Origin: CAWAMR01 sp963783095
GTDB lineage: Bacteria > Planctomycetota > Planctomycetia > Gemmatales > Gemmataceae
Length of the DNA stretch: 64,000 bases
Assembly (NCBI GenBank): GCA_963783095.1
Contig: CAWAMR010000012.1
Coordinates: 1-64,000 of the forward strand
Direction of reading: 5' to 3'
Under the pieces are notes generated by a model. The model made no database searches, was not told the DNA's origin, and saw only the letters and a program-made list of their open reading frames with translations. A program made the position numbers and the translations under genes. How positions within the stretch are numbered: the stretch's first letter is position 1; every line of letters starts with the position of its first letter. Shown here in pieces: positions 1-8,321 of the stretch.

Positions 1-600
1 GAAAATGGTCGTCCGCAACCGAGCGGCTCTGGACTTTCAGCACGAAGCGATCCTTCAGGGCGGCCAGTTCGCCCTGCTCGGGGACCTCGTTGGTGGCCGC
101 GAACAGGACGCGCAACCGCACCGGCTGCGGCACGCCGTCCTGGTAGAACTTCTTTTCGTTGATGATCGTCAGCAGGATGTTCAGGATGGCCGAGTTCGAC
201 TTGAAGATCTCGTCGAGGAACGCCAGCCGGGCGGTCGGCAGTTTGCCCTGCTCGCGGCGGATGTAGCGGCCTTCGCGAAGTTCTTGGATGTCGATCGGGC
301 CGATGATCTCCGACGGCTCGGTGAAGCGCGTCAGCATGTATTCGAAGTAATCGGCCTCGTCGATGCCAGGGCATCCTTGAACTTCAGCACCAGGTCGGAC
401 TTGGCCGTGCCCGGCGGGCCGACGAGCAGCAGCGGCTCCTGGGCGACGGCGGCCACGACCATCAGATCGATGATTTCTTGCTTCTTGACGAAGAACCGGC
501 CCAGCGACGTGCGGAAGCGGTTGATTTTTCGGCGCAAATCCTCGGCCTGGGACTGAAGATCCTGGAGAGTCAATTCTTCTGGGGCAACGCCTTGGACCAT
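1..600 (-). CDS. MoxR-family AAA+ ATPase (partial, frameshifted)
   Basis: The gene runs off the left edge of the window, so only the N-terminal ~200 residues are present. The chosen ATG gives MVQGVAPEELTLQDLQ, followed by a helical region and FVKKQEIIDLMVVAAVAQEPLLLVGPPGTAKS, in which GPPGTAKS is the Walker A P-loop. After a frameshift near 365-370 the product continues in another minus frame with ADYFEYMLTRFTEPSEIIGPID, LAFLDEIFKSNSAIL (Walker B) and ATNEVPEQGELAAL (sensor 1 region). This order is typical of the MoxR/RavA AAA+ ATPases, which act as chaperones with VWA-domain partners. The partner gene would lie to the left of this window. The frameshift sits in otherwise conserved sequence and is probably a sequencing indel. 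Confidence 0.85.
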
Positions 601-1007
601 GTTGACAATCCTCTCGCGGAAACCGAAAATCAAAAGCGTATTGTAAGGCAAGCTCGGAACGAGGGAAACGCTGTTTCTAATACGTCGGGTGTACGACATG
701 GTTTGCGCATTGCAACTCAAGCGTCGCTACGGCGACGCAAAAACACGCTGGCGTGTGCTTTCCGAGTGTTAAAACACCCGGCTACCTTCGACCAACCGCT
801 ACGCGGTTACCCCGTTCGCCGCGCAGCGGCTATTTGAAAGCGGCCGGGCGTTTTGACGCCCGGATAAGTCCAGGGGCTTGATCTTTTCGGTAAGAACCTG
901 TGAAATTCCTATTGTCCATCTGCTGTTCGCTGATTTTTTCCGATTGAGATAGGTTGTCGGTTCTGCTCTCATCACGGTTTATGTTCTGTACCTCGGAGAG
1001 TCGGTTC
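601..1007. other. divergent intergenic region with small hairpins
   Basis: This is the roughly 400-bp spacer between the divergent MoxR-type gene and the cytochrome gene. It must hold both promoters. Short palindromes are visible, for example GCGTCGCtacgGCGACGC near 721-737 and GGGCGTtttgACGCCC near 846-861. I see no credible coding region and no clear sigma-70 boxes. Confidence 0.4.
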
Positions 1008-2351
1008 ATGCATCCGCTATTCATTACGTGTCTGGGTGTATTATTCATATCTCCACTCTCTGCAGAGGAACCAACTCCTGCGGAACGTGGCAAAAAGGCG
1101 CTGCTGGGCACCTCGTTCATCGCGGCTTCCTGGCGAGCGGGAGTGATTGAGAACGCCTGGAAACATTGGGGAGATGTCAAGCAAAAACCGTCGGACTACG
1201 CAGCCAAATTCCGCGAGCGTTATGGTCTGCATCCTGTGCCCTATCCCAACGACAACTTGCCGATGGGGCTGCGCAAGGCATCGGTCTTGTTCATTCGCGG
1301 TGTTGCCTCGGATTGCTTGCTTTGCCACGGCGGCAGCATCATGGGCAAAAGCTATGTCGGTCTGGGCAACACGGCTCTGGACGTGCAGGCGCTTTTTGAA
1401 GAACTATCGCTGGCGGATGGCCGCAGTTCAACCTTGCCGTTTCAGTTCAGTAACGTGCGTGGGACATCGGAAGCCGGGGGAATGGCGGTTTACTTGCTTG
1501 GTTTCCGCGACCCGAACCTCACGCTCAAACGTCCGCGCAGGGAACTCGGATTGCACGACGACCTTTGCGAAGATGTCCCGGCGTGGTGGCTGCTGAAGAA
1601 GAAAAAGACCATGTATCACACGGGTGGCTCGGATGCCCGGTCGGTTCGTTCGATCATGCAGTTCATGATGACGCCCCTGACGACTCCCGGCGATTTCGAA
1701 AAGCACGAAGCCTGCCTTCCGCGATATTCAGCAGTATTTGTTGTCCTTGCAACCACCGAAGTATCCGTTCTCGATCGACCGGAAACTTGCTGCAAAAGGC
1801 GAGAAGCTGTTCGACAACAACTGTTCCCGTTGCCACGGAACCTATGGCGAAAAGTGGACTTACCCAAACAAGATTATCCCGATCGACGAGATCGGCACCG
1901 ATCGCAGACGTTTCGAAGGCATCACGGAAGAGTTCGGAAAATACTACGATCAGACCTGGTTCGCCAAGGAGAAAAAAGGGTGGTTTGCGGATGGTTATCG
2001 TGTGCGACCAGCAAAGGTTATCAGGCCCCACCGTTGGATGGTCTCTGGGCGACAGCTCCCTATCTCCATAACGGATCGGTTCCAACGGTTTACCAGGTTC
2101 TGAAATCGAACGCCCGGCCCAGCCTGTATACTCGGTCGTTCAAGACCGATGAAGCCGATTATGATCCGGTGAAATTGGGATGGAAGGTAACGGAATTGAA
2201 AGCCTCGCCTTCGGAGAAACTGCCGGCAATTGAGCGTCGGAGGGTCTACGATACGACGAAACCTGGTCGGGGCAATCGCGGTCACAATTATGGAGATGAT
2301 CTGACGGAAGAAGAGCGAATGGCTGTCATTGAGTACTTGAAGACGCTGTGA
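1008..2351 (+). CDS. Diheme c-type cytochrome, cytochrome-c-peroxidase/RoxA-like (two compensating frameshifts)
   Basis: The ATG start gives a signal peptide (MHPLFITCLGVLFISPLSAEE), so the product is exported. Two haem c attachment motifs are present: CLLCH around residue 106 and CSRCH in the second third. Near the C-terminus APPLDGLWATAPYLHNGSVP is the characteristic segment of the diheme peroxidase/rubber-oxygenase (RoxA-like) cytochromes. The sequence leaves the main frame near 1710 and returns near 2003. The middle segment (QQYLLSLQPPKYPFSIDRKLAAKGE... CSRCHGT) is read in another frame, and the two shifts cancel. One frame happens to stay open throughout, which would give a nonsense middle lacking the second haem. 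The substrate is unknown; a periplasmic redox role is inferred. Confidence 0.8.
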   Translation: MHPLFITCLGVLFISPLSAEEPTPAERGKKALLGTSFIAASWRAGVIENAWKHWGDVKQKPSDYAAKFRERYGLHPVPYPNDNLPMGLRKASVLFIRGVASDCLLCHGGSIMGKSYVGLGNTALDVQALFEELSLADGRSSTLPFQFSNVRGTSEAGGMAVYLLGFRDPNLTLKRPRRELGLHDDLCEDVPAWWLLKKKKTMYHTGGSDARSVRSIMQFMMTPLTTPGDFEKHEACLPRYSAVFVVLATTEVSVLDRPETCCKRREAVRQQLFPLPRNLWRKVDLPKQDYPDRRDRHRSQTFRRHHGRVRKILRSDLVRQGEKRVVCGWLSCATSKGYQAPPLDGLWATAPYLHNGSVPTVYQVLKSNARPSLYTRSFKTDEADYDPVKLGWKVTELKASPSEKLPAIERRRVYDTTKPGRGNRGHNYGDDLTEEERMAVIEYLKTL

Positions 2352-2447
2352 TAAGTTCTCTTTTGATCGGAGAGAATCTTTCGCACACATTCTGAAAGAC
2401 AAAGCGCACTTGGCAAGTTAAGATAAGAGGAATGTTTGGAGAACCCC

Positions 2448-2738
2448 ATGAGCGAACTCAATCAAACGACAGTTGGTGTCCCCGATGGGATCCGAATGGC
2501 ACAAGTGGCCTTCTTACGAGACTTTACTTCCCTCATGGCGAATCGAAAGACAAGGGGTAAGTACGTCTGTTACCACAAGGATCAACTGGTAGCCGTCACG
2601 AACGATTACCGCGCCATCATACAGGAAGTCGTCACAAAAGGTTGGCCAAGAGATGAATCGCTCATCCTGAAGGTTGTGCCAGGTGAAGACCGGGCTGAAC
2701 AAGACATTCTGGATGAGGCCGAGATTAACCCTGACTGA
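2448..2738 (+). CDS. DUF5678-like small protein
   Basis: This encodes about 96 residues. ATG at 2448 (MSELNQTTVGV) is preferred over a TTG 12 bases upstream. The C-terminal half, GKYVCYHKDQLVAVTNDYRAIIQEVVTKGWPRDESLILKVVPGED, has the pattern 'K-G-K-[WY]-V-..-Q-..-A-...-D' followed by a short helix and a strand, as in DUF5678 proteins. Function is not known for the family. The stop codon lies 2 nt before the start of the next gene, so the two form an operon. The same order, DUF5678-like plus aspartyl-protease-like, is inferred to be a functional pair from adjacency only. Confidence 0.65.
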   Translation: MSELNQTTVGVPDGIRMAQVAFLRDFTSLMANRKTRGKYVCYHKDQLVAVTNDYRAIIQEVVTKGWPRDESLILKVVPGEDRAEQDILDEAEINPD

Positions 2739-2740
2739 TT

Positions 2741-3271
2741 ATGCCCATTCTTCTCGACCGAATGCCGTTCTCGGAGAATCCGAGGCAGGTGATGGTTCGC
2801 GGCGAACCGATCCTTGTTCGTGCTAATCAGATCATTCTTTGGGTCACGCTCGCCCACCAACGGTTTCGTTTTCCCAATCCTTACGCGATCCCCTTTCCCG
2901 TGATTCTCGATACCGGACATACCCATAGTTTTGCTCTCCACGAGCGTCATCTTGTCGAATGGGCTGGGCTTCAACCTGAAATGTTGGATATTTCGGGCGA
3001 GGTTCGGGATCGTGGTCGGCGACTCTTTCTCCGCACGGCGAATATCTGGATTCACCTTAATCAATCAAGGGATCAAAACTTACTTGAGAGGCACTCGCCC
3101 AACCTGGTCGAAGCTCGTCGTGGGATTGCAGTCTACCCGGGCGGAGACTTCCCTCGACTGCCCATTCTCGGTTTGCGTGCGATCGCAGAGAACGAGCTCA
3201 TTCTGAAAATTGATGGAAAGAAAAGAGAAGCAACATTGCGGACTCCGATCAATTGGTGGCCATTTTCGTGA
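2741..3271 (+). CDS. Retropepsin-like aspartyl-protease-fold protein
   Basis: This is a 176-residue protein with ATG two bases after the upstream stop. The segment FPVILDTGHTHSFALHERH (around residues 51-67) resembles the D-[ST]-G active-site turn of pepsin/retropepsin folds. A later hydrophobic-Gly stretch, RLPILGLRAIAENEL, matches the 'LG...L' strand that follows the flap in these proteins. No signal peptide is seen, so it is probably cytoplasmic. Protease activity is inferred from the DTG motif alone. Retropepsin-like proteins of this size act as dimers. Confidence 0.6.
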   Translation: MPILLDRMPFSENPRQVMVRGEPILVRANQIILWVTLAHQRFRFPNPYAIPFPVILDTGHTHSFALHERHLVEWAGLQPEMLDISGEVRDRGRRLFLRTANIWIHLNQSRDQNLLERHSPNLVEARRGIAVYPGGDFPRLPILGLRAIAENELILKIDGKKREATLRTPINWWPFS

Positions 3272-3284
3272 TGCGTCCTGCCAA

Positions 3285-3788
3285 CTAACGGATTGGCGTT
3301 AGTCGAGCGATCAGGTCGGTCTTATCTGGATATTTCGCTGTCAGCAACTCCCGATCTCCACTCCTATAGTCCGCATAATCAAAACCCGGTGCCATCGTTG
3401 CTCCCAGCAAGGCGAACTGTCCACCCGATTCCAGAACACTCCCCTGCCATACGCCACCCGGAACGACCAGTTGTGGCTGATGACCTTTCAGCAAATCGGT
3501 TCCCAGCACCATTTCCCGGGAGGAGCCGTCCGGCCAGAGTTGCAGCATGCGAACCGGATCGCCCAGGTAAAAGTGGAAGATTTCATCCGTCGGCAAAAGA
3601 TGCAATGCTGAAACCGTCAGCGGTGTGAGCAGATAGTAAATCGCTGTAGCCAGCGAGCGCGGGCCGGGATTGCACGGCAATACCTCCTTCGGAAGCGTTG
3701 CCGCATTTCGATACGTTTCCCGGAAGTAGCCGCCCTCGACCGGGTGAGGCTGCAATTTCAAATACGCGATCACTTCCTGAGCAGTCAT
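3285..3788 (-). CDS. Cupin_5 (DUF985) family protein
   Basis: The 167-residue product begins MTAQEVIAYLKLQPHPVEGGYFRETYR, the standard N-terminus of the Cupin_5/DUF985 family. It contains the cupin strands AIYYLLTP, LHLLPTDEIFHFYLGDPV and VVPGGVWQGS. Members are small beta-barrel proteins of uncertain enzymatic role. Its ATG overlaps the stop of the upstream methyltransferase (ATGA, 3785-3788), so the two are probably translationally coupled. Confidence 0.9.
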   Translation of the reverse strand: MTAQEVIAYLKLQPHPVEGGYFRETYRNAATLPKEVLPCNPGPRSLATAIYYLLTPLTVSALHLLPTDEIFHFYLGDPVRMLQLWPDGSSREMVLGTDLLKGHQPQLVVPGGVWQGSVLESGGQFALLGATMAPGFDYADYRSGDRELLTAKYPDKTDLIARLTPIR

Positions 3789-4830
3789 TCGTTTGCTTCC
3801 TCGGGGACCATTGCTTCCAAAACGCCATAGCGACGATGTTCGTGGACGACGGTTTCGCCAAAAACGTCCACCACGTTCGGCGCAGTCTCGCGGACTTGCT
3901 TGGTTACGAGGTAGAATCGTCCACCCTTTTTCAAAAGAGGTCGGGACTCTTCGATGAAGCGCCGGGAAATCATGGAGGCTGCATAATAAGGCGGGTTCGC
4001 AAGGACCACATCGAACCACCCGCGCGGCAAGGTCTTCGCGCTGAATGCCGATACGGCCTTGAAAGCGGTCAGCCCGTTTGCGCGGGCATTGATCTCGGCA
4101 AGTGCCGTGGCGCGGACGTTGCTGTCGAGGAATGTGACGTGTCCCTCCGGACCTGCCCGATCCATTGCCAGGACGCCATTCGTCCCGACGCCGCAGCCCA
4201 GATCGAGAACGCGGTCGCCCGGTAAAATCGCACGCACTCCACCAGAGCGCGGGCACCGTTATCCATGCAGCCATAGGAGAAGACGCCGGGCCTGGAAATG
4301 AAGGAATGGGAAGGCCCTTCGCCCACGCGGGCGTGGAAGGTTACTTCGTGTCGCCGCCGGGGCCGTTCACCGTCGCGGATGCTCCAAAAGATACTCCCCT
4401 TGCGGGTTGGAGGAAGCTCGCTGCATTTGCCGAAGATCTTCTTGTGCCACTTCGGAAGAAGCTGGTCTGTTTGGTATTCGGACAGCGAAAGCAGCATTCC
4501 TCCCGGCCGAAGAATGTGGAGCGATTGCTCCAGAAGATCGAGTTTCAGTTCGCGCTCGCCGCGCACGTTGTTGGGAAAGACCAGGGTGTTGAAAGTTGCC
4601 GGCAAATCCCAAAGATCGGGCAGGACTTCCACGCGAGCATCCAGACCAATCTCCGCGATCTGTTCGCGTAGACGATCCGCTTGATAAAGATCGAGTTGAT
4701 AGCAAATCAAATCGGGTCCGGAAAGCCGCGCCACCAGATCCGCTGCCTGATGCGGTGAACCCAGGATGATGCCGACCGGCGGGCGGATTTTCGTTTCAAC
4801 TTGCGCTAATAGTGAGAGAATATCGAACAT
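3785..4830 (-). CDS. RsmC-like class I methyltransferase, frameshifted
   Basis: The product, about 348 residues when the shift is repaired, has an RsmC/RlmG-type two-domain layout. A degenerate N-terminal domain (MFDILSLLAQVETKIRPP..., TLVFPNNVRGERELKLDLLEQ...ILRPGG) is followed by an active MTS domain. That domain has the SAM-binding motif GDRVLDLGCGVGTNGVLA and the catalytic motif DVVLANPPYYA. The family methylates guanine N2 in rRNA (RsmC at G1207 of 16S rRNA), but the exact target cannot be read from sequence. A single frameshift lies near 4230-4240, between ...NGARALVE and MRAILPGDRVLD. It overlaps the Cupin_5 gene by ATGA. Confidence 0.85.
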
Positions 4831-4848
4831 TCATTTATGATAGGTTCT

Positions 4849-5619
4849 TTACGCGGTTCCGCCATGCATGTTCTTCAACTCGGATGCGCGTTCCAGCGTT
4901 TCCTCGAACCCTTCTTTGACCTCATCTCTCTGAAGAGCCGCTACCGCCATGCCGCCGGCAATCCAGCCGAGGATTCCGCACGATATGATCGACAGGATCG
5001 CACCGGTCCAGGCCCAACCGATCGATTCCAGCGTATGCATTTTGGATGCACCATAACACACCAAACAATGAATGCAGAAAGAGATAACACAGGCAACCAG
5101 CCAAATAATATGATTGGTTGCCGCGTTTCCCTTTGGAACGTCGTTGCTGAAGATGAACGGCCAGAGATGCCTCATAAACCACCCGATGTCAAATAAGGCA
5201 CCGATCATTCCAAACAAGATCATGAGATTGGAAGGAGTCACGGTAATTGCCATCGCCGGACCGCGTTTGCTCTTGGGGAATTTCTTTCGCAAATCTTCAA
5301 ACTTCACTGCCGGCTCAGCGTTCTCTTGCCCCGCCTCTTTGACAACCCCATAAGTGCCACCTGACTCATCTTCATCGCCGTCGGAATGGGCTGGTTTTTT
5401 GGCTTCCTCTTTCTTTGCGGGGGCCTCGGAAGCAGCTGCCGCGGGAGTCTTTGCTTTCTTGTCGGCGGCCTCTTCTTCCTGTTCATCCTCGTCATCGCCA
5501 GGTAAGGCCTTGGCCAAAAAGATGAACTCGCATTTCGGGCATTTGATTTTCTTGCCCGATGGGACGGGCTGAGTCCGTTTCAGAACCGCTTCGCATTCGG
5601 GACACATGTATTTCGGCAT
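4849..5619 (-). CDS. Zinc-ribbon, acidic-linker membrane protein
   Basis: This is a 256-residue protein. The N-terminus MPKYMCPECEAVLKRTQPVPSGKKIKCPKCE is a two-CxxC zinc ribbon. It is followed by a low-complexity acidic and Ala/Lys-rich linker (residues ~40-100), a basic patch, and four hydrophobic segments (LMILFGMIGALFDIGWFM, HIIWLVACVISFCIHCLV, WAWTGAILSIISCGILGWIAGG and flanking). This architecture recurs in planctomycete genomes but its function is unknown. The ribbon is predicted to be cytoplasmic. Confidence 0.7.
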   Translation of the reverse strand: MPKYMCPECEAVLKRTQPVPSGKKIKCPKCEFIFLAKALPGDDEDEQEEEAADKKAKTPAAAASEAPAKKEEAKKPAHSDGDEDESGGTYGVVKEAGQENAEPAVKFEDLRKKFPKSKRGPAMAITVTPSNLMILFGMIGALFDIGWFMRHLWPFIFSNDVPKGNAATNHIIWLVACVISFCIHCLVCYGASKMHTLESIGWAWTGAILSIISCGILGWIAGGMAVAALQRDEVKEGFEETLERASELKNMHGGTA

Positions 5620-5676
5620 CGCTGTTCGACCCCATCAAGAAGCAGGTGGCTCGATCGAGTGCTGCAAAACCCGATC

Positions 5677-6798
5677 TCACGCCTCCATCAATGTATCGGA
5701 TGTGTTGCGTTTCCGCCAGACGCTGATGGTGGCAAGCTGCCCCAGAACTTCAACCCGGAGTTGCCGTTCGGGCTGCCATTTCACTTTGCGTGTCGCTTCG
5801 CGCAAAGGCTCCATTTCCGAGACGAGAAAGACGGCCCTGCTGCCGGGCCGTAGGACACGATCGGCCTCCCGGATGATCCCTCCATAAAGGTTGCCGATCT
5901 CATCGGGGCTGCTCAACTGTTTTCCGAAAGGGGGATTGCAGATTACGCGATCGACCGATTCTGCGGGCAGAGGCAGTCGGGTAGCGCTCCAACGATTCAG
6001 ACTGGCCCGGCCGACCCGTCGCAAATTCGTCTCGGCCGCTCGGAGAGCCGCCAGGTCAATGTCTCCGCCCCAGACTTCGACATCTCCTGCGCGTCGTTGC
6101 CTGGTGAGTTCCAGTTGCTCGCCGAGAATCGTGCCGGCACCGCACATTGGATCGAGAACGACGTTGCCAGGGGCCGGGCCGGCGAGGCGAACCATGGCAG
6201 CGGCCATGGTCGGTCGCAAGGATGCGGGCTGATGTTCGAGCTTCCAGGTTCGATGCCGCATCGTCTTGTCGGAGAGTCGAAGACCGCAAACGGCAGTGGC
6301 CCCGTGAATGGTCAGCCAGACCTCGACCGCTGCATCCTCCTCGACATAGCGCCAGCTTGCCGGGAAAACTCCCGCCAAACCCTCGGCCATCGCCTTTTTC
6401 GCATCGATGCGACGGTAACCGTGCGTTCCGGTCATCTGGGTGACGAAGTGATAAGTGGGCTTCCCTTTGGGTTTGGGATGGATCTGATGATGAAGTTGCA
6501 GCAATGCCTTCCAGTCGGCATTCTTGGCGGTCCAGTGGCGAATCTGTTTGAGATCGACCGCACGATAGGTCAGCGAATCGGTTCCCCATGCGAGTAGAAA
6601 AACATCTTCAACCGTCCGCAACCGGAGCAATTCCGGACCGATCTCACCGACCCGGAAGGCGACGACGCCGCGTTCGGTTTTCTTTACTTCACCGCCCAGA
6701 TCGCGCGTAATCTCCTCGGCCGCGATCGCTTCCAGACCCGGCAGTACGATGGCATAACAAGGAGGAGTTTCTGCCGTAGATGAACGCGAACGAGCCAT
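5677..6798 (-). CDS. THUMP-domain class I RNA methyltransferase (RlmL/Trm14-like)
   Basis: The product has about 373 residues. ATG at 6798 (MARSRSSTAETPPCYAIVLPGLEAIAAEEI) is chosen over a TTG 15 bases upstream. An N-terminal ferredoxin-like/THUMP region (YAIVLPGLEAIAAEEITRDLGGEV; RRIDAKKAMAEGLAG) precedes the methyltransferase domain. That domain has the SAM motif NVVLDPMCGAGTILGEQLE and the N2-guanine methylation motif DRVICNPPFGKQLSS. The family modifies guanine N2 in tRNA position 6 (TrmN/Trm14) or 23S rRNA (RlmL N-domain); sequence alone does not separate these. Confidence 0.88.
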   Translation of the reverse strand: MARSRSSTAETPPCYAIVLPGLEAIAAEEITRDLGGEVKKTERGVVAFRVGEIGPELLRLRTVEDVFLLAWGTDSLTYRAVDLKQIRHWTAKNADWKALLQLHHQIHPKPKGKPTYHFVTQMTGTHGYRRIDAKKAMAEGLAGVFPASWRYVEEDAAVEVWLTIHGATAVCGLRLSDKTMRHRTWKLEHQPASLRPTMAAAMVRLAGPAPGNVVLDPMCGAGTILGEQLELTRQRRAGDVEVWGGDIDLAALRAAETNLRRVGRASLNRWSATRLPLPAESVDRVICNPPFGKQLSSPDEIGNLYGGIIREADRVLRPGSRAVFLVSEMEPLREATRKVKWQPERQLRVEVLGQLATISVWRKRNTSDTLMEA

Positions 6799-6862
6799 TT
6801 CAGCTTTCCACAACCATGAGGAAACAACGTCCCATCGTCATGATAGCAGATTGCCTACGTCG

Positions 6863-7027
6863 CTATCTTGCAATTGGCTCTGCCAATCGTCCGATGAACA
6901 AAACGCTGCCGTTGCGGTTGTCTCGAAGAACAAACACGAAGGGATGGTCAGCCCGAAATCTCGGTGGCGAAGCAGGAGTGCTCCAAAGCATCATTTCGTT
7001 AGCCGTCGCTGCCGCCGCCTCAGTACC
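6863..7027 (-). pseudogene. Serpin C-terminal remnant
   Basis: Reading the minus strand from about 7027 to the TAG at 6863 gives GTEAAAATANEMMLW, then FRADHPFVFVLRD, then NGSVLFIGRLAEPIAR. GTEAAAAT is the hinge of the serpin reactive-centre loop. The F-x-A-D-H-P-F-x-F and G-S-x-L-F-I-G-R-x-x-x-P strings are the serpin C-terminal signature. Only ~54 residues are present. Upstream of the hinge no frame gives serpin sequence, and the space up to 7152 cannot hold the missing ~320 residues. No start codon or ribosome-binding site serves it. I read it as a relic of a lost or rearranged serine-protease-inhibitor gene. Confidence 0.8.
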
Positions 7028-7098
7028 AAGATGAAAAAGGGAATGGCCCTGGGGGAAGCGACATTTGTTTTCTCAGACCGAACGTCATAAAAATCAGA

Positions 7099-7132
7099 AT
7101 GTCTGGTTTACATAATCAGTCGAACCAGACAT
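7099..7132. promoter_or_regulatory. 10-bp inverted repeat, candidate operator of the XRE module
   Basis: ATGTCTGGTT (7099-7108) and its exact reverse complement AACCAGACAT (7123-7132) are separated by 14 AT-rich bases. They lie 20 bases upstream of the first gene of a two-gene unit whose second gene encodes an XRE-type DNA-binding protein. Position and symmetry fit an autoregulatory operator overlapping the promoter. Binding is inferred. Confidence 0.6.
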
Positions 7133-7151
7133 AATAGATAAGGAATGTCAG

Positions 7152-7418
7152 ATGCCCTACGAGATGCCGCTGCCGAAAAAATGGGCGAAAGCGCGATGGA
7201 AAGTAAAGATTTTTGACGGCGAGCTTCTTTTCGAGGAACCGCACATCACGATTGTTCGCGGTAAAACATTTTGGCGAATCAGCCTTCGCAGCCGGAAGTT
7301 TATGGATCGTAGTCCGCCGGCTGCCGATGTCCCCAGGGAATTGCTGGACATTATTTCCGAGTCGTGGGGAAATCTGGCTATCGAGTGGAACCGGCGACAT
7401 GCCGCTAACCCCGTCTAA
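7152..7418 (+). CDS. Small protein, first gene of putative XRE module
   Basis: This is an 88-residue protein with a good Shine-Dalgarno (AGGAATG upstream of ATG). The core FEEPHITIVRGKTFWRISLRSRKFMD (written here to show the E-P-H and W-R-I-x-L pattern) looks like two beta strands; a C-terminal helix (LLDIISESWGNLAIEWNRRH) follows. I do not recognise the family with certainty. Size, position directly before an HTH gene (11-nt gap) and the upstream inverted repeat are consistent with a toxin-antitoxin or regulator/effector pair. Confidence 0.55.
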   Translation: MPYEMPLPKKWAKARWKVKIFDGELLFEEPHITIVRGKTFWRISLRSRKFMDRSPPAADVPRELLDIISESWGNLAIEWNRRHAANPV

Positions 7419-7429
7419 GGAAGTTTTCT

Positions 7430-8263
7430 ATGGGCGTCAAAACAGCGAAGAAAAAGAAGATGATAGCTCTCGTCGGCAAACATTTGTCTAAGTCTCTATT
7501 GGCCCAGAAACCCGATTTGCAATTGCGTGAAAGAATTCAAATCAAGACCGCTATCTCGAAATCATTCGTGGCCGATTGGGTGGCGGTGGATCGCAAAGCC
7601 GCGGACGAACTGGTCGAAGAAGCTGTGATTCGGAGCGAATCGATTCCAAGCAGGGCTGCGCCGTATCTCGGCAACCTTATCCTTTTGGAGAAACCTGATT
7701 TCGACATGCTGCCCCCCGCTCAATCTTTCTTCAAGAACATTGCGTGGACGCACACGCCTGCCAACTGGGCAAGGGATGACCTTATGGAGATACTTCGTTC
7801 GCCCGATGCAAAAACTCGAATTGTGGGTGGAATGGTCAATGTTCGCCGAAATACTCTGACCATTTATCGTGGCGACTTGCGGGCATTGACGGTATCGCTA
7901 TCGGTATTCAAGCCGACAAGTGATGGCGTCCGAATCGACCCCACCCGGTTTGCCGTAGGTGATGGCGGAATATGGATTTCTTTGGGTGAATTTGAAGCGA
8001 GTACTGAAATGGTCCTGTACATGGCCGACCCGGAATTCCGACGCAAGCTTAATGCAAAGCGGAAAGCCGAAGAACGGACGTTCGGCGGAAGTTTGCGGCG
8101 ATTACGAATACAGAAAGGGTTGCGGCAGAGTGATTTCTCGCCTGTTTCCGAACGCGAAATCGCGCAAATTGAAAGCGGCGAAATCATCGCTCCGCATCGG
8201 GCGACAATCGCGCAGATTGCCGATTGCCTGGAAGTTGACGCTGATACAATCGCGACGTACTGA
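7430..8263 (+). CDS. XRE-type helix-turn-helix protein with unknown N-terminal domain
   Basis: This 277-residue protein follows a Shine-Dalgarno sequence (AAGGAAG). The C-terminal ~65 residues (GGSLRRLRIQKGLRQSDF...SEREIAQIESGEIIAPHRATIAQIADCLEV) form a clear Cro/cI XRE HTH. The N-terminal ~200 residues are not recognised; a segment around residues 130-190 (VRRNTLTIYRGDLRALTVSLSVF ... TRFAVGDGGIWISLGEFEAS) has alternating strands. Its neighbour and the upstream inverted repeat suggest autoregulation, with this protein as the antitoxin-like partner. That is inference. Confidence 0.7.
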   Translation: MGVKTAKKKKMIALVGKHLSKSLLAQKPDLQLRERIQIKTAISKSFVADWVAVDRKAADELVEEAVIRSESIPSRAAPYLGNLILLEKPDFDMLPPAQSFFKNIAWTHTPANWARDDLMEILRSPDAKTRIVGGMVNVRRNTLTIYRGDLRALTVSLSVFKPTSDGVRIDPTRFAVGDGGIWISLGEFEASTEMVLYMADPEFRRKLNAKRKAEERTFGGSLRRLRIQKGLRQSDFSPVSEREIAQIESGEIIAPHRATIAQIADCLEVDADTIATY

Positions 8264-8321
8264 TTCGCAACCAATTTCATCTCATTTTAATATGGCCCGA
8301 CTGGTTCGCGATTTCGTTGCA

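Noticed and set aside
954..2351. Uninterrupted 465-residue frame for the cytochrome
   Set aside because: That frame has a nonsense middle and lacks the second haem site; another frame supplies the conserved CSRCH region.
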